Under the pieces are notes generated by a model. It was not told where the DNA came from and ran no database searches. It was given only the letters and a program-made list of their open reading frames with translations. From the NCBI GenBank assembly GCA_019417795.1, contig DXUR01000065.1, forward strand, positions 1 through 10,987: 10,987 nucleotides of DNA. Reading direction: 5' to 3'. Shown one piece after another: positions 1-7,120 of this stretch. How positions within the stretch are numbered: the first letter of the stretch is position 1; each line of letters starts with the position of its first letter. This DNA comes from Clostridiales bacterium (GTDB taxonomy: Bacteria > Bacillota_A > Clostridia > Oscillospirales > Oscillospiraceae). The position numbers were made by a program, and so were the translations under genes.

Positions 1-202
1 TGAGATCTTTGACCTCCGGGGCAAGGCTCTCAATCGTGCCGCCCAGATTGCAAAGGCGGTGGGTGCGCTTGGTGCGTTTGCCTTTCTCCAGATACTTCTT
101 TCTGTTCTCCAGACGCTCCAGCTTGTGCTTCTCCTGTGCAAGCTGCGTCTCAGCTCGTTCCTTTTCGGCTCGAAGCTGATCGAGAGTTTTCGGTTTTGTC
201 AT
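1..202 (-). CDS. DUF3847 family mobilization protein (N-terminal part)
   Basis: The first 67 codons of a minus-strand gene are present; the rest is beyond position 1. The protein begins MTKPKTLDQLRAEKERAE, followed by a very charged Glu/Lys/Arg-rich helix likely to form a coiled coil, then THRLCNLGGTIESLAPEVKD at about residues 47-66. This matches my memory of DUF3847 proteins, small proteins encoded just before MobA/MobL-type relaxases in Clostridia mobile elements. The start is supported by AAAAGGAGGT ending eight bases upstream. A terminator-like hairpin lies just before the ribosome binding site, and an oriT core lies about 300 bases upstream. I infer an accessory role in mobilization, perhaps in the relaxosome; no biochemical function is known to me. 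The relaxase gene itself is predicted to follow outside the window. Confidence 0.85.
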   Translation of the reverse strand, partial: MTKPKTLDQLRAEKERAETQLAQEKHKLERLENRKKYLEKGKRTKRTHRLCNLGGTIESLAPEVKDL

Positions 203-234
203 TGTGATTGACCTCCTTTTTTGATTTTTGGGAT

Positions 235-281
235 AAAAAAAGACCGTCAACTTTTCGCACATTGCGACCAGTCAACGGTCT
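235..281 (-). terminator. Terminator-like hairpin (attenuator) before the DUF3847 gene
   Basis: On the minus strand AGACCGTTGAC (281-271) pairs with GTTGACGGTCT (251-241) over 11 positions, including two G-U pairs, and encloses a second small hairpin (TCGCA/TGCGA). Seven T residues follow. In the plus-strand RNA the two G-U pairs would be A-C mismatches, so the fold favours minus-strand transcription. It lies about 33 bases before the DUF3847 start codon, so it would act on transcripts entering the mobilization operon, either as the end of the upstream unit or as an attenuator. Confidence 0.75.
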
Positions 282-319
282 GATTTTCGGTATTTATTTT
301 TCCAAACTTGCTGGCGGCG

Positions 320-452
320 AACAGCATTTCATGCTGTTTGCGGACGGCAAGTCCACAAGGGATAGACGCACAAGCGTCGCAAGGGAGTGTAGCTCCCTTG
401 ACGGAACGAAGTGACGAAACATTTTCGGTCAAGCAGTTTTTCTCTGCTGACC
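320..452. repeat. Cluster of four short perfect or near-perfect inverted repeats
   Basis: Four hairpins stand in a row: AACAGCAT/ATGCTGTT (320-338), GACGC/GCGTC (365-378), CAAGGGAG/CTCCCTTG (380-400) and GGTC-AGCAG/CTGCT-GACC (427-452, one bulged A). They lie between the end of the ABC gene and the mobilization operon, beside the oriT core. I read them as the extended oriT region or relaxosome binding sites. The frame that is open across this stretch on the minus strand is most likely non-coding. Confidence 0.6.
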
Positions 453-469
453 GGGAATGAAGCTCCGCA

Positions 470-530
470 GGACGCACATACTCCCGATAGGAGAGTATAG
501 AAGTGCGCCCTTTAGTTCCTAAAGGGATTT
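470..530 (+). other. oriT: Origin of transfer (oriT) core, MOBQ/IncQ-like
   Basis: The plus strand carries AAGTGCGCCCT at 501-511. This matches the nic core recognised by MobA/MobL (MOBQ) relaxases in RSF1010/pSC101-type and staphylococcal pSK41-type plasmids (TAAGTGCG/CCCT). By analogy the nick falls between 507 and 508. As in those origins, an inverted repeat lies directly on the 5' side: ATACTC (478-483) with GAGTAT (493-498), extendable to CGCAC/GTGCG (473-477/503-507). Immediately 3' of the nick is a second perfect repeat, CCCTTTAG-TTC-CTAAAGGG (508-526). The position, just upstream of a DUF3847 gene that normally precedes a MobA/MobL relaxase, agrees with this. Confidence 0.8.
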
Positions 531-584
531 TCTTCTGACCCAAATTACATAAAATGTAGATCAAGACATTTCTAAGAGGTACTC

Positions 585-1193
585 TCAGATTTTCACAACA
601 TAAGGTTCATCTTCAATAATACCCTGATCGTGGGTAACAATGATAACCGTTTTACCTTCTTCATTGAGTTCGTGCAATAACCTCATAACAATATCTCTAT
701 TTTTCTTGTCAAGTGAGCCAGTAGGTTCATCTGCCAAAACAACAGAACATTTTTTCATCATAAGACGAGCTAAAGCAACTCTCTGTTGTTCACCACCGGA
801 AAGCTGATAAACTTTTTTGTTAACTTCCTTTGATAACCCCACACGATTAAGAGCTTCTTTAAGTGATACTTTAGTTCGGCTTGATTTTTTAATCAAACTT
901 AAATTTTCTTTAACTGTCTTATTTTCAAGCAGTGCAAAATTCTGAAAAAGAAACCCCACTGTATCCGCAAAAAAACTGTTTTTATTTTTAAGCCGGGTAA
1001 TATTCAGCCCTTCGATTATGATACTGCCGCTATCCGGCTTTTCGATACCACCAATCATATTGAGCAAAGTGCTTTTTCCACTGCCGCTATCCCCGCTGAT
1101 TACTACAAAACTTCCATCCGGAATTTCCAAATTAAAGTTGGAGAAAATTATTTTCTCTCCAAATGCTTTATTTAAGCCACGAATTATAATCAT
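585..1193 (-). CDS. ABC transporter ATP-binding protein, lactococcin 972 group
   Basis: This 202-aa protein has all the motifs of an ABC ATPase: Walker A GDSGSGKS (residues 34-41), Q-loop Gln84, signature LSGGEQQ (131-137), Walker B VVLADEP (151-157) and the H-loop His188. It is a stand-alone nucleotide-binding subunit of the MacB/LolD-like type and would work at the inner face of the membrane with the protein encoded just upstream. Length and partner fit the family of putative bacteriocin export ATPases next to lactococcin 972-type genes. I choose the ATG at 1193 rather than the in-frame ATG at 1199: it overlaps the upstream stop as ATGA and has AAAGGTGG six bases before it, whereas the 1199 ATG abuts that site. 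Translation is probably coupled. Motifs are complete, so it should be active. The exported substrate is unknown. Confidence 0.9.
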   Translation of the reverse strand: MIIIRGLNKAFGEKIIFSNFNLEIPDGSFVVISGDSGSGKSTLLNMIGGIEKPDSGSIIIEGLNITRLKNKNSFFADTVGFLFQNFALLENKTVKENLSLIKKSSRTKVSLKEALNRVGLSKEVNKKVYQLSGGEQQRVALARLMMKKCSVVLADEPTGSLDKKNRDIVMRLLHELNEEGKTVIIVTHDQGIIEDEPYVVKI

Positions 1194-3154
1194 AAACATC
1201 CACCTTTCAAGGACTTTGAGATATTTGTTTTTTCAACCCACATAACATTTGTGAAAATGATTGCCATTTCAATAATGGTGAGCAATGCTCCAACCAGTAA
1301 AGCAATCCCGACACTTGCGTTAGATATAAAAAGCGAAACAATGCAAATCAATATCACAACGGCTATATTTTCTAAGAGATTAACGGAAATAAATCTTTTG
1401 TGCCTTTCATAAAAGCGATAGCCCAAAACCTTTTTGAGGGAGATTTCCATCGCATTAAGTCTAAATTCCATTTTCACTTCAGATATGATGATAGCGATAT
1501 CTAACAGCAATACTAATACGCAAAGAGAGCTTATAAAGCCAATCAGTTTCACGAGGAAACTATGACTATAAGTATAATCCTCCCCGACATTCGTCAGCAT
1601 AAAATAGTGTGGACCAAGCTGTTCTGCATATTTTTTCGCAGCATTACGAATTGTGCTTTCATCGCATCCGTAGATCACCTCACCATTATATGTTCCTGTT
1701 TCGATATAACTTCCATTCAAAGCAACAGCCTCATTTGCCTGATAAATAACAATCGGATTTGTTGCTCTTGACAATCCGTCAATAGCCTCTTCTCTGTTCG
1801 AATTGAGATAATAAAATTGCTCTCTGCCAGAATATTCTTTATAAACAACACGCAGTTCTTCTGCATTTTGGGTAAGAGAGTCAATTTCCTCTTTTGCGAT
1901 ATCTTTGTATGATTCCGCATTTTTTCCCTTTGGCACGAAGACCACGATATCCTCTTTTTCATCATCTTCAGTAAGCATATCAGAAAACCCTTGCAGCATA
2001 TCTCTGGCATTATGATTTACAAAAATATAATTATCCGTATCGCTTATCCGGCTGCCTATGCAGACCACCGGATTTATAGTGTTGTATTCATTTTCGTAAA
2101 GGTCATTCCAAAATTCGCTCTCTTTGGATTCCTCCTCATTTTCTTCAAAAGGAGGTTCAATCTGCATAACTCCAAAATAGTAATCATTATAATGATTTTC
2201 TAAAAGAGTAGTGTTTGTAAGTAAATTACCTTGAATGCTACTGAGATTTGTAGTTATTGTAAAAATCGTCATAGCAGTAGCAAATACTTTAAGACCGTTC
2301 AGAAGATAAAACATACCTTTTTTATCTGAAGCATTGGCAAAGGCTTTTTTTACATCAAAGCGGACAAAAGCAGCATAAGGAATTACGGAAAGAACTGCTC
2401 CGGCACAATACACTGCCAAAATGAGATGATCTTCATACGCTCCCGATATAAATTGAGAAACAAGCAACTTTGCTAAGACGAATAATGCAGCATATGAAAT
2501 CATATCAGCCACTACAGCTTTTAGAGCAATCACAGCAGCATTTTCGCCCAGAGAAGCTCGTACAACTACTTCCTTTTGTCTGCGTATCACCTCAATCATA
2601 TTAAGTACAATCATCAATATGGCAACCAGGCCCCAAACAATGAACATCATATCAGTTTCGGTTGATTGCCAAAACTCTGGCTGCGATATAGAATATTCTT
2701 TTGCCAAATCTTGATATGTGGCAATAATGTCATCATCGTCACCGATATAGCTGACCATTATTTCCTGTCCATTACCTGTGTTTTTTGCTTCTCTAAAATC
2801 TTCAAATTCTATTACGGTGATTCCGCCTATCAAAGCCGTATATGTTTTTTCCTCAATATCCATTGTGCTTTTAAGACTATCCCGAACAACGGTATCATCA
2901 CCATAAATATAAAGTCTTGTCTGATAATTAGAAACTCTCTGATTAAAAGTCGAAAAAATATGAACACCATGCTTCTCAGCTGTATCTTCTGCATTGGCTA
3001 AAAATGAATCCATATCGTCATTAGTAGTTGTGTATCTGGACGATAAATAATAAGCACCATTAAAGTTCCAGAGCATATTTTGATATACTTCAGCTTGCAT
3101 AACAAAAGCAAAAATAATCGTAATCAACAGCAATATATTTCTTATATGTTTCAT
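1190..3154 (-). CDS. Bacteriocin-associated integral membrane protein (putative immunity/permease)
   Basis: The 654-aa protein has one N-terminal membrane segment (about 7-23), a soluble extracytoplasmic-looking domain, a cluster of about four hydrophobic segments (about 170-300), a second large hydrophilic domain (about 315-545) and three C-terminal segments. This is the arrangement of the DUF1430 / seven-TM bacteriocin-associated family, which resembles FtsX/MacB-type permeases. The next gene encodes the matching ATPase, so I infer that the two form one transporter giving immunity to, or exporting, a lactococcin 972-like peptide. AAAGGAGG lies 14 bases before the ATG, which is long. The start also overlaps the stop of a 25-codon ORF as ATGA, so coupling may help initiation. 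No frameshift is seen. The missing element is the bacteriocin gene that normally precedes it. Confidence 0.85.
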   Translation of the reverse strand: MKHIRNILLLITIIFAFVMQAEVYQNMLWNFNGAYYLSSRYTTTNDDMDSFLANAEDTAEKHGVHIFSTFNQRVSNYQTRLYIYGDDTVVRDSLKSTMDIEEKTYTALIGGITVIEFEDFREAKNTGNGQEIMVSYIGDDDDIIATYQDLAKEYSISQPEFWQSTETDMMFIVWGLVAILMIVLNMIEVIRRQKEVVVRASLGENAAVIALKAVVADMISYAALFVLAKLLVSQFISGAYEDHLILAVYCAGAVLSVIPYAAFVRFDVKKAFANASDKKGMFYLLNGLKVFATAMTIFTITTNLSSIQGNLLTNTTLLENHYNDYYFGVMQIEPPFEENEEESKESEFWNDLYENEYNTINPVVCIGSRISDTDNYIFVNHNARDMLQGFSDMLTEDDEKEDIVVFVPKGKNAESYKDIAKEEIDSLTQNAEELRVVYKEYSGREQFYYLNSNREEAIDGLSRATNPIVIYQANEAVALNGSYIETGTYNGEVIYGCDESTIRNAAKKYAEQLGPHYFMLTNVGEDYTYSHSFLVKLIGFISSLCVLVLLLDIAIIISEVKMEFRLNAMEISLKKVLGYRFYERHKRFISVNLLENIAVVILICIVSLFISNASVGIALLVGALLTIIEMAIIFTNVMWVEKTNISKSLKGGCL

Positions 3155-3228
3155 TTAAAATTCTTAAACCTCCTTTGAATAGGTAACAGACACACGATTG
3201 CCCAAAATACTAATATGGATTTTTTCAT
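3151..3228 (-). CDS. Short signal-peptide-like ORF, possible remnant of a bacteriocin precursor
   Basis: Twenty-five codons encode MKKSILVFWAIVCLLPIQ followed by a basic tail RRFKNFK. A charged start and a hydrophobic core of about 14 residues look like a Sec signal peptide, but there is no clear signal peptidase site and no mature region. The stop overlaps the next start codon as ATGA, and the ORF contains that gene's ribosome binding site. In lactococcin 972 operons a Sec-dependent bacteriocin of roughly 90-110 residues normally sits in this position, so this may be its leader left after an internal deletion. It could instead be a regulatory leader peptide or a chance ORF. Its own ribosome binding site is weak (AAGAG, about 11 bases upstream). 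A frame of 69 codons overlapping it lacks any such feature. Confidence 0.4.
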   Translation of the reverse strand: MKKSILVFWAIVCLLPIQRRFKNFK

Positions 3229-3281
3229 ACAACCACATTCTCTTGTTAGATTCTAATTTTCCGTTTTCTTTATTCGCATAA

Positions 3282-3290
3282 ATTGTACCA
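3282..3290 (-). promoter_or_regulatory. Extended -10 promoter of the bacteriocin-type operon (tentative)
   Basis: On the minus strand TGGTACAAT (3290-3282) fits an extended -10 element (TGnTATAAT with one change). It lies downstream of the tnpV terminator and about 55 bases before the short ORF at 3228. No good -35 is seen at the expected distance, which extended -10 promoters can tolerate. Confidence 0.4.
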
Positions 3291-3331
3291 TAAAACTTGT
3301 GAACAATTCTACCGCAACTTTGGACTATATG

Positions 3332-3363
3332 AGAAAAGTCCGAACAGTTTTCTGCCCGGACTT
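3332..3363 (-). terminator. Terminator after tnpV
   Basis: On the minus strand AAGTCCGGGCAG-AAAA-CTGTTCGGACTT forms a 12-bp stem with two G-U pairs and a four-base loop, ending in TTTTC. It begins seven bases after the tnpV stop codon and separates the recombinase operon from the cargo operon. The T tract is short, so efficiency may be moderate. Confidence 0.65.
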
Positions 3364-3369
3364 CCTCGC

Positions 3370-3714
3370 TCAATCATAAATCAATTCCGCTTTCACAATC
3401 TCCTCTGCCTGTGCCTTGCAAGCGTTCATCTGCCGCACCCATTCCATTTGGTTTTCGGCTTTCAGTTGCTCGGTCACGCCGTTTTGCTCTGCCAGTGACC
3501 GCACGATCAGCTCCATGCGGTTTCGTGCCGCTTCGTCAATCTCGGCGCAATGCTCAAAGAGCTTGTCGGATAGCACCAGCTCATTGAACAGTATCGGACG
3601 GTGCATTTCCAGATACGCTTTGCGGAGTCTGCCGTAGTGCCCGAGGGGCTTGGTCTTGCGGATAACGATGTTCGGGATAAGATAATCGCCGTTCTGTGTG
3701 TAAGTGATATTCAT
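3370..3714 (-). CDS. tnpV: TnpV-like transposon-encoded protein
   Basis: The 114-aa protein starts MNITYTQNGDYLIPNI and contains GHYGRLRKAYLEMHRPILFN (residues about 26-45), which I recognise from TnpV proteins encoded next to TnpX in Tn4451-like elements. The remainder is charged and mostly helical, with no membrane segment or signal. TnpV's role is not firmly established; an accessory or regulatory role in transposition is the usual assumption. Its start overlaps the tnpX stop as ATGA, so the two are translationally coupled in one operon, and a terminator follows at once. Confidence 0.85.
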   Translation of the reverse strand: MNITYTQNGDYLIPNIVIRKTKPLGHYGRLRKAYLEMHRPILFNELVLSDKLFEHCAEIDEAARNRMELIVRSLAEQNGVTEQLKAENQMEWVRQMNACKAQAEEIVKAELIYD

Positions 3715-5597
3715 GCTGTTTGTACTCCTTTCATCGGCTCTCTCTGCGGTAAACTGCTGACGGGAACGAACACTCCCTTTGCAATGTCCTCTGCACGAAT
3801 GGCGGCTTTCTTGGCTTCGATTTCTGCCTTTTTTCTCCCCTTGATTTTGTCCTCGTATCGCTTCTGCGCTCCGCTGGCTTTCCGCTTCAAGTAGTTCTGA
3901 TGAAGCCTGTCCTTGCGTTCCTCACGCTTGCGGATTTCCTCTAATTCCTCCGGGGTAAGCTCCGCTTCTCCAAACGCCGGGGGAACGAATCGCCCAACAA
4001 AATTGAAGTAAATCTCGACCTCCTGTGTGGTCTGTATACTGCCTTTACGGTCACGCTCATGCACAAGGATTTTCTCGATAAACTCGTTGAGCATAGCAAT
4101 GGTCAGCTTGTCGAAGTTCTCGTACTTGTCAATCAGAGCGATAAAACGGTCAGCGTCCTTTTCGTGCTTCTCATAGCTCTTGACAGCCTTTTCCAGAGCA
4201 GAGATTTCAGCGGTAAGCTCGGACTGTTCCTTTTCGTATTGAGCGTCCAGAGTGGCGTATCTGCTGTCGGACAGCTTTCCTAAAATGTTGTCCTCATAGA
4301 TTTTGCAGAGCAGGACTTCCAGCTCGGAAACTCTCTGCTTTGCGGCGGCAAGGCGTGTCCGCTGTTTCTTGACCTCTGCTGTCTGCTGGCTGGACTGCGC
4401 TTCCTGCACCACACGGACAAACTCGGCTCTGTCATGCTTCGCATACTCGGCAATAGCTTTGAGCATTTCGGAGACAAGGGACAGTACCACATCTTCATTG
4501 ATACGGTGCTGTGTCGTGCAGAGCTTTCCAACTGGGACTTTGCTGTATTGGGAACAGGTATATTGAGAAATGCGCTTGCCATTGTTGGTGCGGTGGACAT
4601 ACATCTTGCCGCCGCAATCGGCACAATAGAGCAAGCCCGTGAGGGGAGCTGCTTCGCCCCAGCCGTCCGGGTAGCGTCTGACATTCCCACGGATTTTCTG
4701 CACAAGGTCAAAGGTCTGCTGGTCAATGATAGGCTCATGGGTATTCTCGAAAATTGTCCATTCGTCCTCCGGGACATAATGGCTTTTCTTGTCCTTGAAG
4801 TGCTTTCGGGTCTTGAAATTGATGGTGTGTCCCAGATATTCACGCTTTTCAAGAATGTTGCAGATGGTGGAAGAACCCCAGCCGTACACATCTTTGAAAG
4901 TCTTGTTTTTGTTCACGCCCTCGCCGTGTTGGGCAAGGTAAGCAGACGGAATAAGCACCTTTTCCGATTTCAGTTTGCTGGCGATCTGATACGGACCGTA
5001 GCCGTCAATCGTCATGGCAAAGATGCGCTTGACCACATCAGCGGCTTCGGGGTCAACCAACCATTGGTCTCTGGCTTCGTTCCAGAGATAGCCGTAAATG
5101 ACCGTGCCTGTGAGGTGCTTGCCGGACTTGCCTTTGGACTGGAAAGTGGAACGGATTTTACGGCTGGTGTCTCTGGCGTAATACTCGTTCATAATGTTGC
5201 GGAAAGGGGTAAAATCATCGTCCCCTCTGGCACTGTCCACGCCGTCATTGATGGCGATAAGGCGAACGCCACGCTGACGCAGGATTTCCATAATCTGACC
5301 GACTTTCAGATAGTCACGACCCATGCGGCTCATGTCCTTGATACACAGATACTCCACATTTCCGGCTTCAACCTCTTTCATCATTGCCAAAAATCCGGGA
5401 CGGTCAAAGCAAGTGCCGCTAATGCCATCGTCCGTGAAATGGACAATGTTCGTAAACCCCTGCCGTGCGGCGAACTCCTCCAACATTGCCTTTTGATTGG
5501 ATATGGAGTTGCTCTCACGCTGTTGGTCATCATCTTTGCCAAAGTCATCACGGCTCAGTCGTTCGTACAGAGCTGTGATTTTCTCGTTTTTTCTCAT
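3711..5597 (-). CDS. tnpX: Large serine recombinase, TnpX-like
   Basis: The 628-aa site-specific recombinase should excise and insert the element through a circular intermediate. The N-terminal resolvase domain (about 1-150) has LYERLSRDD with the presumed catalytic Ser15, and DMSRMGRDYLKVG at 88-100. A recombinase DNA-binding domain follows, with GWGSSTICNILEKREYLGH at about 239-257. Next is a zinc beta-ribbon with Cys325, Cys328, Cys348 and Cys360, a coiled-coil stretch at about 395-470, and a DUF4368-like C-terminus with a lysine- and arginine-rich tail. It is somewhat shorter than Tn4451 TnpX (about 700 aa). I place the start at the ATG at 5597, eight bases after AAAGGAG, even though the frame stays open upstream into the broken virD4. 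It overlaps tnpV by four bases. No promoter is evident inside the element; in this family the circle junction can supply one. Confidence 0.92.
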   Translation of the reverse strand: MRKNEKITALYERLSRDDFGKDDDQQRESNSISNQKAMLEEFAARQGFTNIVHFTDDGISGTCFDRPGFLAMMKEVEAGNVEYLCIKDMSRMGRDYLKVGQIMEILRQRGVRLIAINDGVDSARGDDDFTPFRNIMNEYYARDTSRKIRSTFQSKGKSGKHLTGTVIYGYLWNEARDQWLVDPEAADVVKRIFAMTIDGYGPYQIASKLKSEKVLIPSAYLAQHGEGVNKNKTFKDVYGWGSSTICNILEKREYLGHTINFKTRKHFKDKKSHYVPEDEWTIFENTHEPIIDQQTFDLVQKIRGNVRRYPDGWGEAAPLTGLLYCADCGGKMYVHRTNNGKRISQYTCSQYSKVPVGKLCTTQHRINEDVVLSLVSEMLKAIAEYAKHDRAEFVRVVQEAQSSQQTAEVKKQRTRLAAAKQRVSELEVLLCKIYEDNILGKLSDSRYATLDAQYEKEQSELTAEISALEKAVKSYEKHEKDADRFIALIDKYENFDKLTIAMLNEFIEKILVHERDRKGSIQTTQEVEIYFNFVGRFVPPAFGEAELTPEELEEIRKREERKDRLHQNYLKRKASGAQKRYEDKIKGRKKAEIEAKKAAIRAEDIAKGVFVPVSSLPQREPMKGVQTA

Positions 5598-5624
5598 AAC
5601 TTGCGCTCCTTTCTTCGGTTTTAG

Positions 5625-5684
5625 GTTGTGTGTTCTAAGAGACTTCCCAACCGCTTGATTAAGAAGTCTTTTAGAGCATACAAC
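5625..5684. repeat. 22-bp imperfect inverted repeat at the element end (probable recombinase binding site)
   Basis: The arms 5625-5646 and 5663-5684 match at 19 of 22 positions (GTTGTATGCTCT... against GTTGTGTGTTCT... when read outwards) with a 16-base spacer. The outer arm ends exactly where VirD4 homology stops. This fits a symmetric TnpX binding site at the tnpX-proximal end of the element. It lacks a T tract, so a terminator is unlikely. Confidence 0.7.
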
Positions 5685-6632
5685 ACCCGCCGCCATCTTG
5701 AATTTGCGGTACTGCTTGACGGCAAAGTGGTCCGGCTCCCGTTCCTCCAACTGAGAAAAGAGCAGGTCCACCGGGCTTTGATAAGTTTCGTCATCCTCTC
5801 TGGCTTCACTGGCATTGATAAGGTCCAGAAGTGTGATGAAGTTCTTTTCTTCCTCCGTGGCCTCGTACCAAATGTAGCCGATCAGTGCGGAATAATAGAG
5901 GCGTTCCGCTTTGACCCAGAAATCTTCCGAAGATTTTTCTCCTTCGCCCTTCGTGTTCATAATCAGTGCGTTCACCAGCTTTAAGATATCTTTCTCTGAC
6001 CGAATGTAAGCCAGCGGATTGTATTTCATGGATTTTCGGAAGTTTATCAGGTTGAGACACTTGATACGGTATTTCTTCCGTTCCAGGAAAGCGCCGATCT
6101 CCGGCAGCAAGGTTCCTTTCGGATCAGTGCAGACATAGGACGAATGAGCTTGCAGCAGCGACGGCTTACAGAAGAACCGCGTCTTGCCGCTGCCGGAACC
6201 GCCGATCACCAGAATGTTTTTATTTCTGGCATACTTCGGCTGCTTTGGACGGCTCGCCATTGTGATCCGCTCCGTCTGCGTCATGGGGATGTTCTGAAAA
6301 AAGTCCTTGTCCATGTAGGGAGCAATATCCGCTGCCGTACCCCAGCGGGCAGAACCATACTCGATCCCGTGGCGATACTTCTTAGCGTTCTTGTCTTTCA
6401 GGTAGACCGCCATGCGAAGGATCACCGCACCCGCTATGCCGATCAACAGGTCCGTGGGATGGAAACTGAGCCACGCGGAGGAAAGCGCTGCCGTGAAGCC
6501 GTCCCCGATAGAAAGCAGCTTGCCGGAGAGGTCAGCACCGGGCGCAAGCCGGAAAGCCTGTGCCAGCTTATCGAAGGGATACACGAACAGAAGATACGGA
6601 AGGTTCAGCAAAAACAGTTTTTTCATGTTCAT
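5685..6632 (-). pseudogene. virD4: VirD4/TraG-type coupling protein, N-terminal part, interrupted by the IME
   Basis: This is the first 316 codons of a type IV coupling protein of the Tn1549-like (CD1115) family. Two membrane segments (about 4-20 and 58-77) anchor it, followed by the Walker A motif GGSGSGKTR (144-152) and the conserved TDPKGTLLPE (169-178). The intact protein, about 600 aa, is an inner-membrane ATPase that links the relaxosome to the transfer channel. After KMAAG (312-316), where the family continues with KTAKSILIS, this sequence switches to element DNA, so Walker B and the rest are cut off. The frame then continues into tnpX, giving one 973-codon open frame. The start overlaps the pcfB stop as ATGA; an ATG six bases further in is an alternative. 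The 3' half should lie beyond the other end of the element. Confidence 0.92.
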
Positions 6633-7120
6633 CTCTGCACGCTCCGATCTTTGACCTTTACTTTCTCCCGGTCAATGGTGCGGTGTTCCGGTTTCTCCGC
6701 TGTTTGTTCCTTCGCCTGAGTCAGCCGCTCCCGGATGGATGGCTTTTCCTCACGGCTCATTTTGCGGCTGGCAAACTCCTGAAATGCCGCTGTGATGGCA
6801 TCCGCGTCCCGGCTTTTGAAAAAGACCAGGTAACGGGGCTGCTCTGCGGCGGTGTCTTTCTTCAATGCAAAATCCACATGGTATTTCTTTGCCACACGGG
6901 AGAAAGCCTTGATATTCTTGTCACTGATCTCAATATTGGCAAGACCGGCGTTCTGGCTGGCAAGCTGTTTAAGGCTCTGCCTGCCGCGGTAGATTTTGGG
7001 CTCCTGGCTTTTCTGGATTTCCTCCAGGAACTTTTTGACGGCCTTTTCAAAGACTTGCTCGCTTAGCTTGGCTCCGTCAACAATGAGCGTTACGGCGCCC
7101 CGCGTTACTTCCTCCTGCAT
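6629..7120 (-). CDS. pcfB: PcfB family (DUF3801) conjugation protein
   Basis: The 163-aa soluble protein begins MQEEVTRGAVTLIVDGAKLS, and its YRGRQSLKQLASQNAGLANI stretch (about 44-63) and FFKSRDADAITAAFQEF stretch (about 99-115) fit the PcfB/DUF3801 family. Family members are encoded next to VirD4 coupling proteins and are thought to act with the relaxosome at the transfer channel. The C-terminal 40 residues are charged and probably disordered. The start follows the upstream stop directly (TAAATG) and the end overlaps virD4 by four bases, so expression is tied to both neighbours. With virD4 broken, this gene is probably without its partner. Confidence 0.9.
   Translation of the reverse strand: MQEEVTRGAVTLIVDGAKLSEQVFEKAVKKFLEEIQKSQEPKIYRGRQSLKQLASQNAGLANIEISDKNIKAFSRVAKKYHVDFALKKDTAAEQPRYLVFFKSRDADAITAAFQEFASRKMSREEKPSIRERLTQAKEQTAEKPEHRTIDREKVKVKDRSVQR

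Larger units (their letters stand above)
1..5684 (-). mobile_element. Integrative mobilizable element, Tn4451/TnpX-like (partial)
   Basis: The genes run on the minus strand in the order tnpX, tnpV, bacteriocin-type ABC cargo, oriT region and DUF3847 mobilization gene, which is a typical layout for Firmicutes elements moved by a large serine recombinase and mobilized in trans. The end at about 5684 is set by two observations: the upstream reading frame is a VirD4 coupling protein that loses family resemblance exactly there, and a 22-bp inverted repeat begins there. The other end is outside the window, so total size and target duplication cannot be seen. The exact junction may be off by a few bases because the crossover dinucleotide is not visible. 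The cargo from about 585 to 3300 is visibly more AT-rich than tnpX, pointing to separate acquisition. Confidence 0.85.

Noticed and set aside
320..526. CRISPR-like array
   Set aside because: The hairpins differ in sequence and spacing; there are no repeated units or spacers.
247..564. 105-codon minus-strand open frame across the oriT region
   Set aside because: It covers the oriT core, four hairpins and part of the terminator-like stem, has no good ribosome binding site and no protein-like pattern. It is best explained as conserved non-coding DNA.
3164..3373. 69-codon minus-strand frame upstream of the bacteriocin-type membrane protein
   Set aside because: It starts inside the end of tnpV, runs through the tnpV terminator and has no signal peptide or ribosome binding site. 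The frame starting at 3228 looks more like a real leader.
4434..5624. 396-codon plus-strand frame
   Set aside because: It is antisense to tnpX, whose domains and catalytic residues are clear; it has no recognisable motif.
3711..6632. A genuine 973-aa fused coupling protein/recombinase
   Set aside because: The homology break coincides with an inverted repeat, and tnpX has its own ribosome binding site and ATG at 5597. The fusion is more likely a by-product of insertion, although a read-through product cannot be excluded.
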